64,000 nucleotides of DNA from Echinometra lucunter (GCA_029962745.1 CM057151.1:3229431-3293430), one strand, 5' to 3'; numbered from the stretch's first letter, positions 31,290 to 43,318 are shown. Notes: generated by a model from the sequence alone, not told the origin. Program-made: numbers and translations.

Positions 31290-32625
31290 CAGGGGCGTCG
31301 CTAGAGGGGGTGTGGGGGGTGTGACACCCCCCCCCCCCCACTAAGAATTCTTTGTCGGCAAATTCGCGATCGCTGTCGGCAAAAAAAGAGAGAAAGAAAG
31401 AAAGAAAGTAGAGGGAAGAGGAAGGAGGGAAAAGGGGAAAAAAGAGGAGGAGTAAGGTGCCCAAATAGAGTCATATTCGGCTTATTTGCTTGTGCATTTT
31501 GACGACGAAATAACACTGGTAACACGAAAGAGAGCATATTTTTCCTCGCTCGCTGCGCTCGCTCTTATTATATGTAGATACAGGATGTTTTCAGAAAGCA
31601 AAGACATTTGGCAAGTGAAATAAAAATATATATAATTTAGATATTTTGGGTCCCATCATATATTTCGATGAAGAATTATCACTTCTATACCATAAAATAG
31701 AGCAAATATATTTTTCCTCGCTCGCTGCGCTTGCTCGTATTATGTTTAGATACAGTATGGCCTTCGAAGGCAAATAGATTAGGTAGGAGAGGTGACCAAA
31801 TGTATCACAATAGGTATCTTAAAGGCCCATCGTGTATTTTGATGAAGAACTTTCACTTCTACCATGAAAAGGAGTATTTTCCTCGCTCGCTACGCTCACT
31901 CAGATACTCAATATTCAGATACAAGATGGATTTGGGAAAGCGAACGAATTCGGCAAGCGAGGCCCATCATGTACTTTGATGAAGAATTATCACCTACTAT
32001 AAAAAGAGTATATAGGCCTATATTTTTATTCCCGTAGCGCTCGCTCGTATGCTATTTAGATACAGAATGGTCTTTGAAAGTGAATAAATTAGGTAAGAGA
32101 GGTGACCAAATATATCAAAATAGATATCTTAAAGGCCCATCATGTATTTTGATGAAGAACTTTCACTCCTATCATGAAAAGGATTATGATAAGGAGTATC
32201 TAGAGTTTTCCTCGCTCGCTGCGCTCGCTCGTATGATATTAAGATTTAGAATGGTCTCTGAAAGCGAATGAATCAGGCGAGAGAGGTGACCAAATATATA
32301 ATTTAGATATCATGTAGTTTGATGAAGAACTATCACTTCTACGAAAGAGAGTGTACATTTTTTCCTCGCTCGCTGCACTCGCTCGTATTATATTTAGATA
32401 CAGAATGTTTTCGGAAAGCTAACACATTCAGCAAGTGAGGTGAACAAATACATAATTTAAAAGGAAAATATGATAGAGGCACACAATTGAACATGCCTCA
32501 TCCTGTTCATGGGCTTTATATGGTTGAATTTGTCGACGTTGGTCGTCGGCAATCGGAGGCATTATTTGTCGGCAATCTGGCCTCTAACCCCCCCCCCATT
32601 AAAAAAAAGTCTAGCGACGCCCCTG
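31290..32625. mobile_element. hAT-like element with six tandem CTCGC-type units
   Basis: The ends CAGGGGCGTCGCTAGA (31290) and TCTAGCGACGCCCCTG (to 32625) are perfect inverted repeats. Flanking octamers CGAACAAC and TGGACAAC agree at six of eight positions. A G/C-rich segment and GTCGGCAA motifs lie inside both ends. The core has about six units of 147-180 bases, each with a CCTCGCTCGCTGCGCTC-like motif (31544, 31717, 31883, 32034, 32210, 32366), then ATTTAGATACAG, GGTGACCAAATATAT and CATGTATTTTGATGAAGAA. No transposase. Confidence 0.7.
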
Positions 32626-33025
32626 TGGACAACCATATTTTCATTAATCATGTATTTTTCAGTCCTGTTCTCCAGTTCTTCTCGAAAATCATCTGAAATA
32701 TCAACTTCCTGCGAATTTCCATCAGTAATGCACCATAATTTTTTTTTTCTTCATATTTCTATTCCATTATTACCCTACCATAAAAAGATGACTGAAATCA
32801 ACTTCTCTCCATTTTAAAATTTGGAAAAAAAAATATCACTGTTTTATTTTCGCTTCTTCTGTCTTTATCTTTTGTCTTTGTTTATTATTTTTTTTAATTT
32901 CTTCTTTACCTTCATTTCCTTTTCTTTTTGTCGGCTGGCAGAGGCGTAAATCCTGGGGGGGGGGGGGGGGGGGCGGTGGGGCAGTTCCGCGTAAAACTGG
33001 GTTTTGGCAAGAAGATGCAAAGCGA

Positions 33026-33425
33026 TTACGAAAATTCTTTCTTGAAGTTGCACAAGTAGAACTTATTCTGATGATGACATTTAGAAATGAGTTCCGGTTG
33101 CTTATTCAGGAGTGATTGCTTGTCAGCGTTCATTATGAGCAGTTTGTCAGATAAGCACAGGTCACACCTCTTGGACTCGTTGGTGTATGGACGCGCATGG
33201 CGTGCAATCGACCACTTGATGGTGTAGGGTGTATCGTGCCGTTTCAGATCCCAGATGAATTTCCATAGCTCCGTGCTGTATTGATACCTCTCATGTCGGA
33301 AGGATAGGAGATGGTTGCTGTACCTCAACTTAAAGGGGGGCTCCGTAAGGCCGATGTAAACCATCGTTTTGTTTGGGCTAGTAACTTCGGCGTTGTAGAT
33401 AACGTCATCTACAACGCCGAAGTTT
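33026..33425 (-). mobile_element. Penelope-like retroelement, GIY-YIG endonuclease fragment
   Basis: The minus strand encodes the C-terminal endonuclease of a Penelope-like element: 'KTMVYIGLTEPPFKLRYSNH' (the YIG strand with the following Arg), then 'LLSFRHERYQYSTELWKF', 'YTIKWSIARHARPYTNESKR', and a Cys-x2-Cys-Leu-x2-Lys-Leu-Leu-Ile segment ending near 'LISKCHHQNKF'. This order is typical of the family. The reverse transcriptase upstream is missing, and the 5' side ends at a hairpin and an AC/AT microsatellite (33428-33452). It is a truncated copy; the endonuclease part itself is read without interruption. Confidence 0.75.
33383..33424. repeat. Perfect hairpin at the upstream end of the Penelope fragment
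   Basis: AACTTCGGCGTTGTAGAT, a 6-base loop, then ATCTACAACGCCGAAGTT: 18-base arms with no mismatch. Confidence 0.85.
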
Positions 33426-34200
33426 CGAACACACACACACACACACATATATATAAAAAATATATTTAACCATTTCTCATTTTTTCTTTTATACATAACA
33501 TAATGCACCTATGGTTGTCAGAGCGCTTTTAATTTAGTATTCTCTCTTCCTTTTTTATCCTTGCCTGTTTTCTTCTCACTTTTCCTTTCTTCCTCCCCTC
33601 TTTTCCTCCATCTTGCTCTTCTCTTTTTCTCATCCCTCTTCTGCATCTTCTAGTTCTTCTTCTTTTCCCTTTCCCTTTTTCTTTTCTTTCCTATTCGTAT
33701 TAATATTTTGTTTGTACACTGCATTGTACTGATGTTGATGATTTATTTTGTGCAAGTAGGCCCTATATTTTATGTTATTTATGTGCCAATCCAACTTTTG
33801 ATTTGTAATAAATGACACAGTATATAATTTATAATACCTTCCCAAAAAATTAACAAGAATCATAAACTTGCATTTTAAGTACCGGTTGACAACTGACTAT
33901 TTGTTGTCGGTGTCAATAGAGCCCTTGTTCGGGTTGAGTTTATAGCTTTGTTTGGTTTTGGTTCGGGCGAGGTGCGACTTTGTTCAGTTTTGTGTCTGGC
34001 AAAAAAAAAATCTATTCAGTACTCTGTCGACAAGGATTCGGGGTTAGTTCGGCCGACCACAACCTGACTTAACTTGGTAATGAAACCGACCACTTCCCGA
34101 TTTTTAATTCCGACCCGAGTTCGAACCTAGCTCGAATGCTCCCCGCTCTTCTTGAACTCTCCCCGACTAGTCCCCGACAGGTCCCCGAAAAATGGTCGGG

Positions 34201-34235
34201 GTGAGATCTTTCGAACACGCTCGAAAGATCTCACA
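34201..34235. repeat. Perfect hairpin inside composite element
   Basis: GTGAGATCTTTCGA, a 6-base loop, then TCGAAAGATCTCAC: 14-base arms without mismatch. It lies in the CCGAC-rich right half of the composite element. Confidence 0.85.
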
Positions 34236-34534
34236 CCGACAAATTCTGTAGCTCGACTCTAAACTGATTACAGACCGACAATCTCGATATCAGACCGACG
34301 TAAAATTGATAGCAAAGCGATCCATGCAGATATCAGACCGAATGGCACAGAATCTGTGTTGGAGGTCGGTTTGGGTTCAGTCTGGCGGTGTGACTGTAGT
34401 ATTAAACTAGTATGCCTGACAGTCCTATTCATCCAACATTGTAACCTATATGTTGTGACTATAGAAGAATAGTAAAGCATTAGACAGAATGACAAGATGC
34501 AACGAATTCCTTTCTTAAGAATAGTAATAGTTAT

Positions 34535-34795
34535 CAGCCGCGGATCCAGGAATTGATTGGGGGGGGGGCATGGTCACGGAAATTGTTTTTGTAATCTAGC
34601 GACTAAAAAAAAAAAGTTGTACATTACATTTGCCCCATTTCGGCGTTCTTTTTTTTTTTTGGGGGGGGGGCTTTCTTTTTCGGGGGAGGGGCCAAGGGAC
34701 CCAAAATGGTGAAAAATGGGCTGAAAAACACAAATTTTGGGTCGGGGGTGGGGCAAGTTCCGCTTGCCCCCCCCCCCCCCCTGGATCCGCGCCTG
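34535..34795. mobile_element. hAT-like element with GCGGATCCAGG ends
   Basis: The ends CAGCCGCGGATCCAGG and CCTGGATCCGCGCCTG are inverted. Flanking octamers ATAGTTAT and ATAATCAT agree at six of eight positions. G runs lie inside the left end and a C run lies inside the right end. No ORF of its own. Confidence 0.7.
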
Positions 34796-34984
34796 ATAAT
34801 CATAACCGGCATTGGTCTCAAGTGAATTTCGAAAGTCTGTTGTACTGCCCATACAAATCATGTTCGGATAATGTCATAAGACACTGTAGGCTAAAGTTCG
34901 CATATTTCTGAAAGGGATAGACAGCAGCATTGTAACAGCCGGGAGTGGGGCAGGGGGTAGAGTGCCCCTGAAAGATTTCAGCGG

Positions 34985-35250
34985 GAAAATCCACCAAACC
35001 ACCGGGAAAAAATGAACAGGAGGGAAAGGAAGAAAAAGGAAGGGAGGAAGGGAAAGGAAGTAGAAGAAAGGAAAAGAAAGAAGAAGAAAGGAAAAGAAAG
35101 AAGGAGAAAGGGAAAGGAAGAAGGAGAAAGGGAAAGGGAAAAGGAGAATGGGAAAGAAAAAAGGAGAAAGGGGAGAAAGAAGAAGAGAGAGAGGGAAAAG
35201 AGGGAAAGGGGGAAAAAAGAGGAAAGCAAAGGGAAACAAAAGAAATGAGG
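34985..35250. repeat. Purine-rich GGGAAAGGAAGAAG tract
   Basis: A degenerate repeat of GGAAAG/AAGAAG units. All apparent frames over it are Lys/Arg/Glu or Ser/Phe/Pro runs. Confidence 0.85.
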
Positions 35251-35439
35251 GAAAATTTAGTACCAAAACCCCGGAGTTTCCGGGGCTCCACTCCCTGGAC
35301 CCCCGCAGTGGCTTTCCCTGTAGATCCCCATCAGGGGCCCTAAGCCAGATCCCTAAACCAGAACCCTGGGTCCCACCCGCTAAAGGCTTCGCAACAAGCA
35401 ACTCGCGGTGCGGGCTCACCTCCACATATTCTATTTCTA

Positions 35440-36018
35440 GACTTAGTTACCGGGAAATTTGTGGCTCTGCCCCCCCCCCCCCCCCCGATAATAGGCAGAG
35501 AATGTAAGAGACCGGGAACAGACAACAAACAATTCAAAGAAACGTCAGAGCGGGAGGGGAAATTCACCATCCCTGCACCCTCCCCCTAGCATGCCTAGGG
35601 AGCGCGCTTTGCACTATCGTCCTCCCACAAGGAAATCCTAGCTACACCACTGACTTAATTATTGGGAAATTTTTGGCTATGCGTATGCCCCCTCCCCCCC
35701 CCCCCGATAACAGGCAGAGAGCGTGAGAAGAGCGGGAACTGACAGCGAAAAAACGTCGGAGCTTCCCCACTTTTCGCGGGAGGGGGAAACTCCCCCCCCC
35801 CCTCCTCCCTGCACCCTCTCCCCTAGGGAGCACTACCGTCTACCTAAAATGAAATCCTAGTTACGCCGCAGAAGATCGACTTAATTACCGACAATTAACA
35901 ATTCAAAGAAACGTCGGAGCTTCCGCGCTTCGCGCGGGAGGGGGGGGGGGGGGGGGGGGGGGGAAACATAGACTAGTTACCAGGAAATTTTGGGCTCTGC
36001 CCACCCCCTGATAACAGG
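35440..36018. repeat. Three diverged tandem units with C-run/G-run
   Basis: Each unit has TTANTACCGGGAAATTT-like sequence, TTTGGCTCTGCCCCCCC, GATAACAGGCAGAG, then AACGTCGGAGCTTCC. Starts lie near 35446, 35654 and 35880; the last unit has a 26-base G run. Confidence 0.6.
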
Positions 36019-36184
36019 TATCTGTTACGCCCTTGGACAGCAGGGCTATTTATGTAAATTGAAGTTCACTCAAGTTGAGTAGAACAATAGCATAAAATTA
36101 GATAGAGAGACAAGATGCAAACCAATTTTCTTTCATGCATACAAACAGCCTAGTTTATAGATATTTCAAAGAAAGAAAAAATTA

Positions 36185-36784
36185 GTGAATAACGGGCATC
36201 GCAGTTGGCTATCGGCAATTCGGGATATTTTTGACGCACTTGATATATGTAAGAAAGAAAATGAAACCGTACTGGGTCCTGAAAATATACCAATCTCACA
36301 AAGAGAATTTATCGAAATACGTAAGACATCTTTAGAAAGAAGAATCAATGTCAATGAACAATTAAAACTGGACTTATTTGATGATAGGGATACTCGTAAA
36401 GGAAATAAACTTTGGACATTCAGACAATTCAAAGCAATATCAAGCGAGAACAATATTTATCTTATGTAAAAATGTAAATGTCAGAAAAAATATCTCCAAG
36501 CTCCTACTAACTGCCCATAACTTGCCCATAGAAACAGGAAGGTATAAAAGACCAGAAAAACGCCCGATCAGCTAAGATTTTGCAAGGACTGCGATACAAA
36601 CTCTGTAGGGGATGAATTCCATTTAGTAATGAAATGTGACAAATACAGAGATATACGTTATGATTTCTTCCATGAAATGAATAATTTAGTAGAAAACTTT
36701 AATAATTTAGAATGCAAGCAGAAATTCATGACCATCATGAAACTGGATAACGGAAATATAATTTACTGTTTCTCCTTATTTTAA
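36185..36784 (+). mobile_element. LINE C-terminal fragment (frame-broken)
   Basis: The frame from 36185 ends at 36469. It is followed in other frames by a segment with 'TAHNLPIETGRYKRP' and then Cys-x2-Cys, 'GDEFHLVMKCDKYRDIR'. The S/T-A-H-x-L-P-I-E-x-G-R-Y motif followed by C-x2-C...H...C-x-x-Y-x-x-x-R is the usual C terminus of several LINE clades. At least two frame breaks are present. Confidence 0.6.
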
Positions 36785-37740
36785 AAAATATAATTGCTCT
36801 GAGAGGTAACTTTTAAAGTTACAATGTTTGATAGTACATAATTCAACTCATATACATGTGCCTAGGTTACGTTTTTTTCTTCTTCTTTCTTTTCGTTTTG
36901 TGAGGTCAAAGCTCTACCAATATCTTTTTGTTTGTTTAAATATATATATATATGTAAATTGAAAATTAATCTGCTTGGCATCTAGATAATACAAGAATCA
37001 GAGTTGGTAGTAGAATGCCATTAAAAAATAAAATCATAGATTTCAAAAGAAAACTGAGCATATAGCTCGTTCTCAAAAATGAAAGGCGAAGTCACACTCT
37101 TCGTCAGTGCCCACGGTGTGACAAAAAGATGTAAATCAAAATCCGTTTCTGAAACAGACGAAAAAAACACGTCTGTTCATGGGCAGACGGATTGTGAAAC
37201 TCACCTTTCAAAAGAAATCAACGCGCTGAAGATGGAGATGGAGATGGAGATGGCGCGAAGTAAATAACGCTTTCTCTTCCATGCACAGATTACACTTTTT
37301 CTTTTTTGAGGTTTGATTTCTTGAAATTTCAAAATATATTTTGGGACTCAAAAGGAAGCAAACAAACTACAGTCTAAGATGGGACATATTCAAGAAATCA
37401 AACCTCAAAAAAAAAAAAAAAAAAAGAAAGAAAAAGCGGAATGTGCATGGAAGAGAAAGTGGCTATAGCCACTAACAAAGGGAAGGCGATCAACCGCCAA
37501 TCTGAGCTAACCACAAAATGCCGTCACAACAATAGGGAGAAGAAACTACCCGACCGTAGCCGTTCCGTGCATCCATCGCCCCAAACGAGGGAAACCCAGT
37601 AGCCAGTCCGCCTGAAGATCGCCAAGCGTGAAACCGCCGGTAGCGGGCAACCCAACCTTTGAGGGCAAGTGAACATACTAGCAACGTCCCGCCGCCTCCT
37701 TCTTGTCACAACTATAATTTTCACATACGATGCAGCACCC
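36785..37740. other. Intergenic with a hairpin
   Basis: TTGAGGTTTGATTTCTTGAA (37305-37324) is mirrored by TTCAAGAAATCAAACCTCAA (37389-37408), a foldback of about 100 bases ending in an A run. The GC-richer stretch 37440-37720 contains no recognisable gene. Confidence 0.55.
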
Positions 37741-37762
37741 ATCACGTACGTGGCCGAAGCAC

Positions 37763-37768
37763 TTTCAC

Positions 37769-37802
<34 letters not shown>
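37763..37802. repeat. (AT)n microsatellite
   Basis: About 19 AT units. Confidence 0.95.
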
Positions 37803-37803
<1 letters not shown>

Positions 37804-38985
37804 CAAAAAATAGTAAGATGAACAAAGTTCGGACGAGATGCAGTGTCAAAATATAAAGTAAAGAAAAGGAATTCACAACATCATACAGGATACACGCAAA
37901 ACGAGCAGAATTTTTACTTCACAAGCGCTTTCGTTTTATTCGTTTTATATATTATACTAGTATTTTGTCCTACTTTTTTTTCTCTTTAAAAGTTTAAAAC
38001 CTTGGCGTTATCGTTGTTAATTACCATTATATTCATGTTTATACATTATATCATATATCAATTTGTATTTTCATATTCAGTTTGGGAAAAAAGATAAAGA
38101 AAATGGATTTAAATTTATCATCTATAGCTTGAGATACTATTATTTATGTTTTATTTTGCTTCTGTATTTTTTAGTTTGTTTAAAAACTTAACGTTATTTA
38201 TGTTGATTTACGATTATTTTCATGTTTATGTTGTTTTATTTAGAACAGAATATTGATAAATATCAGTGACGTTCAGTAAATAAAATTCAATTCAATTCAT
38301 AAAGATATAGTATTAAAACCAGCACTGGTGGAGATGATGCGATCGAGCGAGCGCTCCCCAGATTTTTCTTTTTCTTTTTTTCTTTTTTATTTAGCTGTAG
38401 GGTTTTAGAGGCAACATTATTTTGGAGGCCAATCGCAGTCGTCTCAGAAAGCAAAATATTGAATCTGAAATTTTATGTGTATACGTATGGAGATTTCGTC
38501 ATCAAAAATATTGGACGGTTTTACAAAAAATATTGGACGATATGAATATTTCACCCTGCCCCACCAAAAAATTATCATTGTCAATAAATGATTGTGCGCT
38601 TGAGGTTAGCGTGACGTCACAATGAAATTGCAAGTTCTACTTCAAACACCTGTAATATCATGTTTGAGATACCAAACTGTAAATCTACATATATGTAAAT
38701 ATGTTGGAGTTACTTGTTCTGTGTTCTTGGAATTTAAACATTGTTAATTAACTTTTCATGTTATCATGGAGAGAAACTTCCAATTTACAAGCATCAATTG
38801 CGGTGATGCAGTTTACAAGATTTCTACAAAATGATGAGTATAGAACCTAAATCACATTTTACATGCTCGTGTGGAGTAGGTCTAGATCTATTCTAGATGA
38901 ACATCTATTCTAGATGATCTAGATCTATATCTAAATATTAATTATAAGATAGGATGACCATTTTTCGTGGAAAAATATAGGCCTA
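37803..38985. other. AT-rich intergenic DNA, no feature
   Basis: No coding frame, RNA gene or clear repeat was recognised. It is very AT-rich. Confidence 0.5.
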
Positions 38986-39185
38986 TATACTCTTTTTATA
39001 TTAGGTGATAATTCTTCATCAAAGTACATGATGGGCCTCACTTGCCGAATTCGTTTGCTTTCCCAAATCCATCTTGTATCCGAATGTTGTACGAGTGAGC
39101 GTAGCGAGCGAGGAAAAATACTCCTTTTCATGGTAGAAGTGAAAGTTCTTCATCGAAATGCACGATGGGCCTTTAAAGTGATTTC
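38986..39185 (-). repeat. Isolated CTCGC-type unit, reverse orientation
   Basis: Contains TGAGCGTAGCGAGCGAGGAA with flanking TCTTCATCAAAGTACATGAT and CGATGGGCCTTTAAAG, the reverse complement of the units at 31520-32480. Confidence 0.65.
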
Positions 39186-39734
39186 ACAATGGTAAACATT
39201 TTTTTGATATTTACAGTTTTATTTAAGCAGGGTAGCCTCTTCAGTTAAAAACTGCCAGTGAGGGCCCTGTAGGATAAATACGTGACTGACATACAAAAAA
39301 GCATAATTATAAAATAACAAATATAATATAGATACAGATTGCAAAAATAATATAAGACAATCAAATTAGAAGAAGTTAAGTAACATAGAAGTGATTACAA
39401 CAAATTGGTTTATACTGAAGGCAAAACAGCAAGAAGGAAAATAGTGAGGGCAGGAATAGAGAAGGGAATAGACTGAGAGGGAGCGGCAATAGGCAAGGAA
39501 AGGCACATGAAAAGGATACAAGAATTGAAGAAAATAGATGCTGTGGGTTTCCCTGCGAAATCTGGTAAAAATTTCTCTGTATAATGAAACAATATGGCAT
39601 AGAGCAAGGATGATAAATGAAAACGATGTACATGTACGACAATAATCGACAGCTTGAGAATAATAATATGAGTACAAATTTAAACATGCAATAAAAACAA
39701 ACAAGGTCAGACTGTTCTTATTGGTGGTTGAGGT

Positions 39735-42030
39735 TTTAAATTGTTTTTAGCAATATCAAACAAATGTTTATTTGAAAGATTTAAAGGATGGCGCCAGTCT
39801 CTGCTCAGGATTGAGGCAATTCCATTGTTTTGAACCAAGATACTGGAACGTTCGTTTACCACTTTCGGTAGTGATAGCACCCCTTTCTTGTAGAGACGCA
39901 GTGGCCTTTGACCTAGTCCAATGAGTATCGGTGTTTAGTAAATCGTTGGCATAGGTAATGGAGGCTAGACCATTTACGCATTTGTACACTTCACTTAACC
40001 TGTTAAGATGCAATCTGGAATGAAGATCTTTCCATTTTAAAGCCTCAAATAAATCTTGTATATGTGTTCTTGGATGGGCTCCATGCAATCTGGAATGAAG
40101 ATCTTTCCATTTTAAAGCCTCAAATAAATCTTGTATATGTGTTTTTGGATGGGCTCCCAAAATCATCCTTGCCTGTTATGAAGTTTGACCAATCCGTCTA
40201 GAAGACCTTCAGAACAGTTAAACCAGACAATATTGCAGTAGTCAAATAGTGGCATTGCGAGAGATGTACTTAGTTACTTAAACATTTCATTTGGAATTAA
40301 TACATGGCTTTGCAGACCTTCGAAGAAGACCCATTCTTTTTTATATTTTCTTTGCCATGAAGTCGACATGGTACTTGTAAGATAAATTTTCATCAGGGAA
40401 GACACCTAGGTATTTAAATTCGTTGACCCTTTAAATTTCTTGGTCATGTATAGTGATTTGCATATCTGTGTAGGCATTAAGGCGTTGACTAGTACCAAAT
40501 ACCATAAATTTGGTTTTCTTCACATTGAGTGTTAACTTAAAATCTTGTAACCATTAGTCGATGTCATTAATACCACATTGCATATTTATTAACAGATCAT
40601 TCTTAGCTGTACCTTCAAATAAAATGATTGCGTCATCGGCGTACATGTTTATTTTTCGGGTGGGCTGGTTGATTGATAACGGTAGCGTATTAATATACAT
40701 GATAAACATCAGGGGTCCAAGTATTGAGCTTTGTGGCACCCCATACTCGATGGTCATTAATCTTGAGTTTTCACCGTTAACTTTGGTAACCTGCTTTCTT
40801 TCATAAAAATACGAGGTAAACCAGTCATGCTCTAAATCGTGTACCCCTGCGTCTTGTAATATTCCTAACATTATGCTGTGGTCCACCGTGTCGAATGTTT
40901 TTTTCAAATCGAGGTATATTGCACCAGTAACTTTCCCTTCGTTCATATTCATGAGAATATAATCTGCGACGTCTATAGACTGTGTTGAGTGCACTCGTCT
41001 GAAACCAGACTGCTGAGGGCATAGGTAATCTGTGTCTTGTAAAAATTGATAAAGCTGGTCATGGACTGCGCGCTCAAGAATTTTTGAAACAAGTGACAAA
41101 ACCGAAATCGGTCTATAGTTTTCCACCTTAGCACGATCGTCTTCTTTAAAAATGGGTGTTACTTTGGCAATTTTCCATTTGTCAGGAAAAATACCCTCTT
41201 GTAGGGATCTATTCAATATGTATGTTAAAGAGTGAACAATCCATGGGCGAGCTGCTTTTAACAATTTAGGGGTGATTCCATCAAGGCCCGCTGCTTTTTT
41301 ACATTGCATTGACTTAATCTGTTTTTCAACAAAGGGTACTGTAACTGGCTTAAACTTAAATCTCCTATTCCCATCATCATCACCTGATCACAATTGGAGG
41401 TTACATGGTTCTTGGTGTTTGTTCTTATTAACCACTTATGGAAACCATCGACATTGCCTTTGTGTTGAGCAGCAAGTTTACAACCTATTTCCACGAAGAA
41501 CATGTTAAATTCATTTGCAAGTTTTTCATTACTTTCCGATAGGGGCACGACATTGACTCTACCCATCGATATTGCTTCCTTAGTAACATTCCAAAGTTGA
41601 TTTGGATTCCGTCTGTTTTCTTCGATTTCTTGACTATAGTATGTTTTCTTCAGAAACTTACTCAGATTGTTGACTTTGTTTCGTTATTTCTTAGCTTTTG
41701 ATCGACTTTCGGGGTCATTCTTTGAGAATAAAAGATCTCGCTGTCTCCCTATAGTTCCAGTATTTGTTTTGTGACCCACGTACGCTTTGTCCGTGCACGG
41801 ATACAGCGATAGGGAGCATGAACATTACACACCGCATTAAACATTTCTTCCCACATTTTCCAAGAGTCATTAACATTCCTTCAAGCAAATGCCTTGGTTT
41901 CCTGATTACGCCCACTAAGAATGCGTTTTCATCAAAATGTTTAAAATTGCGAATTTTGGTGAATCTGGTTGTACTTCCTTTGGAACAATTTATTTTCCTA
42001 TTAACAAACACCATATATAAAGTGGTCACT
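39735..42030 (-). mobile_element. LINE retrotransposon, 5'-truncated and broken (reverse transcriptase)
   Basis: Read from 42030 down, the minus strand shows the end of the linker between endonuclease and reverse transcriptase ('TRFTKIRNFKHFDENAF'), then in another frame 41566-41258. The long frame 41309-40554 follows with the RT core: KKAAGLDGITPKLLK, 'WKIAKVTPIFKEDD', 'NYRPISVLSLVSKILER', 'QSGFRRVHSTQS', 'YLDLKKTFDTVDHS', 'GVPQSSILGPLMFIMYIN' and the catalytic MYADDAI. The thumb and C terminus continue at 40166-39768 with an in-frame 75-base tandem duplication. It is a jockey-superfamily (CR1/L2-like) LINE. The endonuclease is missing, and there are several frame breaks, so it is inactive as read. 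Confidence 0.85.
40008..40158 (-). repeat. 75-base tandem duplication inside LINE
   Basis: Two consecutive copies of ATGCAATCTGGAATGAAGAT... with a 75-base period (starts 40008 and 40083) differ at one or two bases. The duplication is in frame (25 codons). Confidence 0.85.
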
Positions 42031-42529
42031 TAGACCAAGTGGTGTATAACAGCAACCATATCAAATATTTCCAGGATGAGATGACAATCTATACACGTGC
42101 TAGAACGTTCTGTTACTCTAGTCGGTTCATATATGATCGAGAATAGAATTCCAAGAAAAATTAAATTAAAAATACGATGATTTCCAATGGAAAATCAATG
42201 CATTTTGGCTGACCAAAAAATTGAGTATAAGGTATAATGTAAAAGTGGGTACCCATGCAGCTTCGCACGTTGCAGTTGTGCTGAGCGCTAGACTGTACAA
42301 TATGTATTAAACCTTGCGCGCATTTTGCTAGAAGTGCACAACAAGGTACCCACTTTGACGTCATTTTGTCGTAAAAGTGGGTACACTGGGTCACAGCTGA
42401 GGGGTCAAAAATGCCCTGAAATCTTACCACATTTGTGGGTTTCCTTGGCAACACGGCTTTTTAAAAAACTTTAGGCAGATGATTTTCTGCTAACAAAATC
42501 ATGCTCTTTTAAATGAGCTAATATTGTTT
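42031..42529. other. Inverted-repeat DNA with GTGGGTACC motifs
   Basis: AAAGTGGGTACC at 42242 is mirrored by GGTACCCACTTT at 42345 and repeated directly at 42373. No gene. Confidence 0.5.
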
Positions 42530-42968
42530 CAGCATTGGGTACCCCATTTAAGATACCTGTGATATATTTGGTCACCTCTCCTACCTAGTCTGTTTGCTTT
42601 CAAAGACCATCCTGTATTTAAATATAATACGAGCGAGCGCAACAAGCGAGGAAAATATATATTTACACTTTTTTATGGTATAGAAGTGATAATTCTTCAT
42701 CAAAATACATTATAGGCCCTCAAAATATCTAAATTATATATATATATATTTTTTTTTTATTTCACTTGCCAAATGTGTTTGCTTTCCGAAAACATCCTGT
42801 ATCTAAATATAATACGAGCGAGCGCAGTGAGCGAGGAAAAATATGCTCTCTTTCGTGTTACCAGTGTTATTTCGTCTTCAAAATGTACAAGCAAATAAGC
42901 CGAATATGATTCTATTTGGGCACCTTACTCCTCTTTTTTTTTTCTTTTTCCCTCCTTCCTCTTCCCTC

Positions 42969-43005
<37 letters not shown>

Positions 43006-43129
43006 GACAGCGATCGCGAATTTGCCGACAAGAATTTGTAATGGGGGGGGGGGGAGTGTCACCAGAGCAATGAAGGGCTCTGGGTGTCGGTGTCACACCC
43101 CAACGCCCCCCTCTAGCGATGCCCCTGCG
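42530..43129 (-). mobile_element. Partial copy of the 31290-32625 hAT-like element, reverse orientation
   Basis: It contains two reversed CTCGC-type units (42620-42645 and 42815-42840), a CT tract, the GTCGGCAA-type sequences and the terminal CTCTAGCGATGCCCCTG ending at about 43129. The opposite terminus is missing. Confidence 0.65.
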
Positions 43130-43318
43130 CACTGATTGAGCACACTCCGTAGGCTTTTATCTTTCTAATTCTGCAAACTGCACATGCGCGCACGTCGTAT
43201 ACACCGCAAAACGTCTTTGGTACACCAACGCGCACTGGCAAGTGCTTCGCGATTTTTTCCGAAAAGTTGTCATCGATCGATCGCGATACGCGATGTCGAT
43301 ATCGTGTAGTCTAGATCA

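Larger units (their letters stand above)
30501..34400. mobile_element. Composite inverted-repeat element with AGTCACACCG ends, carrying nested insertions
   Basis: The left end GTGCAGTCACACCGACTAGA (30501) is mirrored by CTGGCGGTGTGACTGTAG (to about 34399). Both flanks inside the ends are rich in CCGAC/GTCGG motifs (30520-30610, 34000-34390), which suggests the two are halves of one element. Between them lie a hAT-like element (31290-32625) and a Penelope fragment (33026-33425). No transposase for the outer element was seen. Confidence 0.5.

Noticed and set aside
34874..35507. Long Ser/Phe/Pro and Lys/Glu/Arg frames
   Set aside because: They lie on the purine-rich low-complexity tract with no splice or start context.
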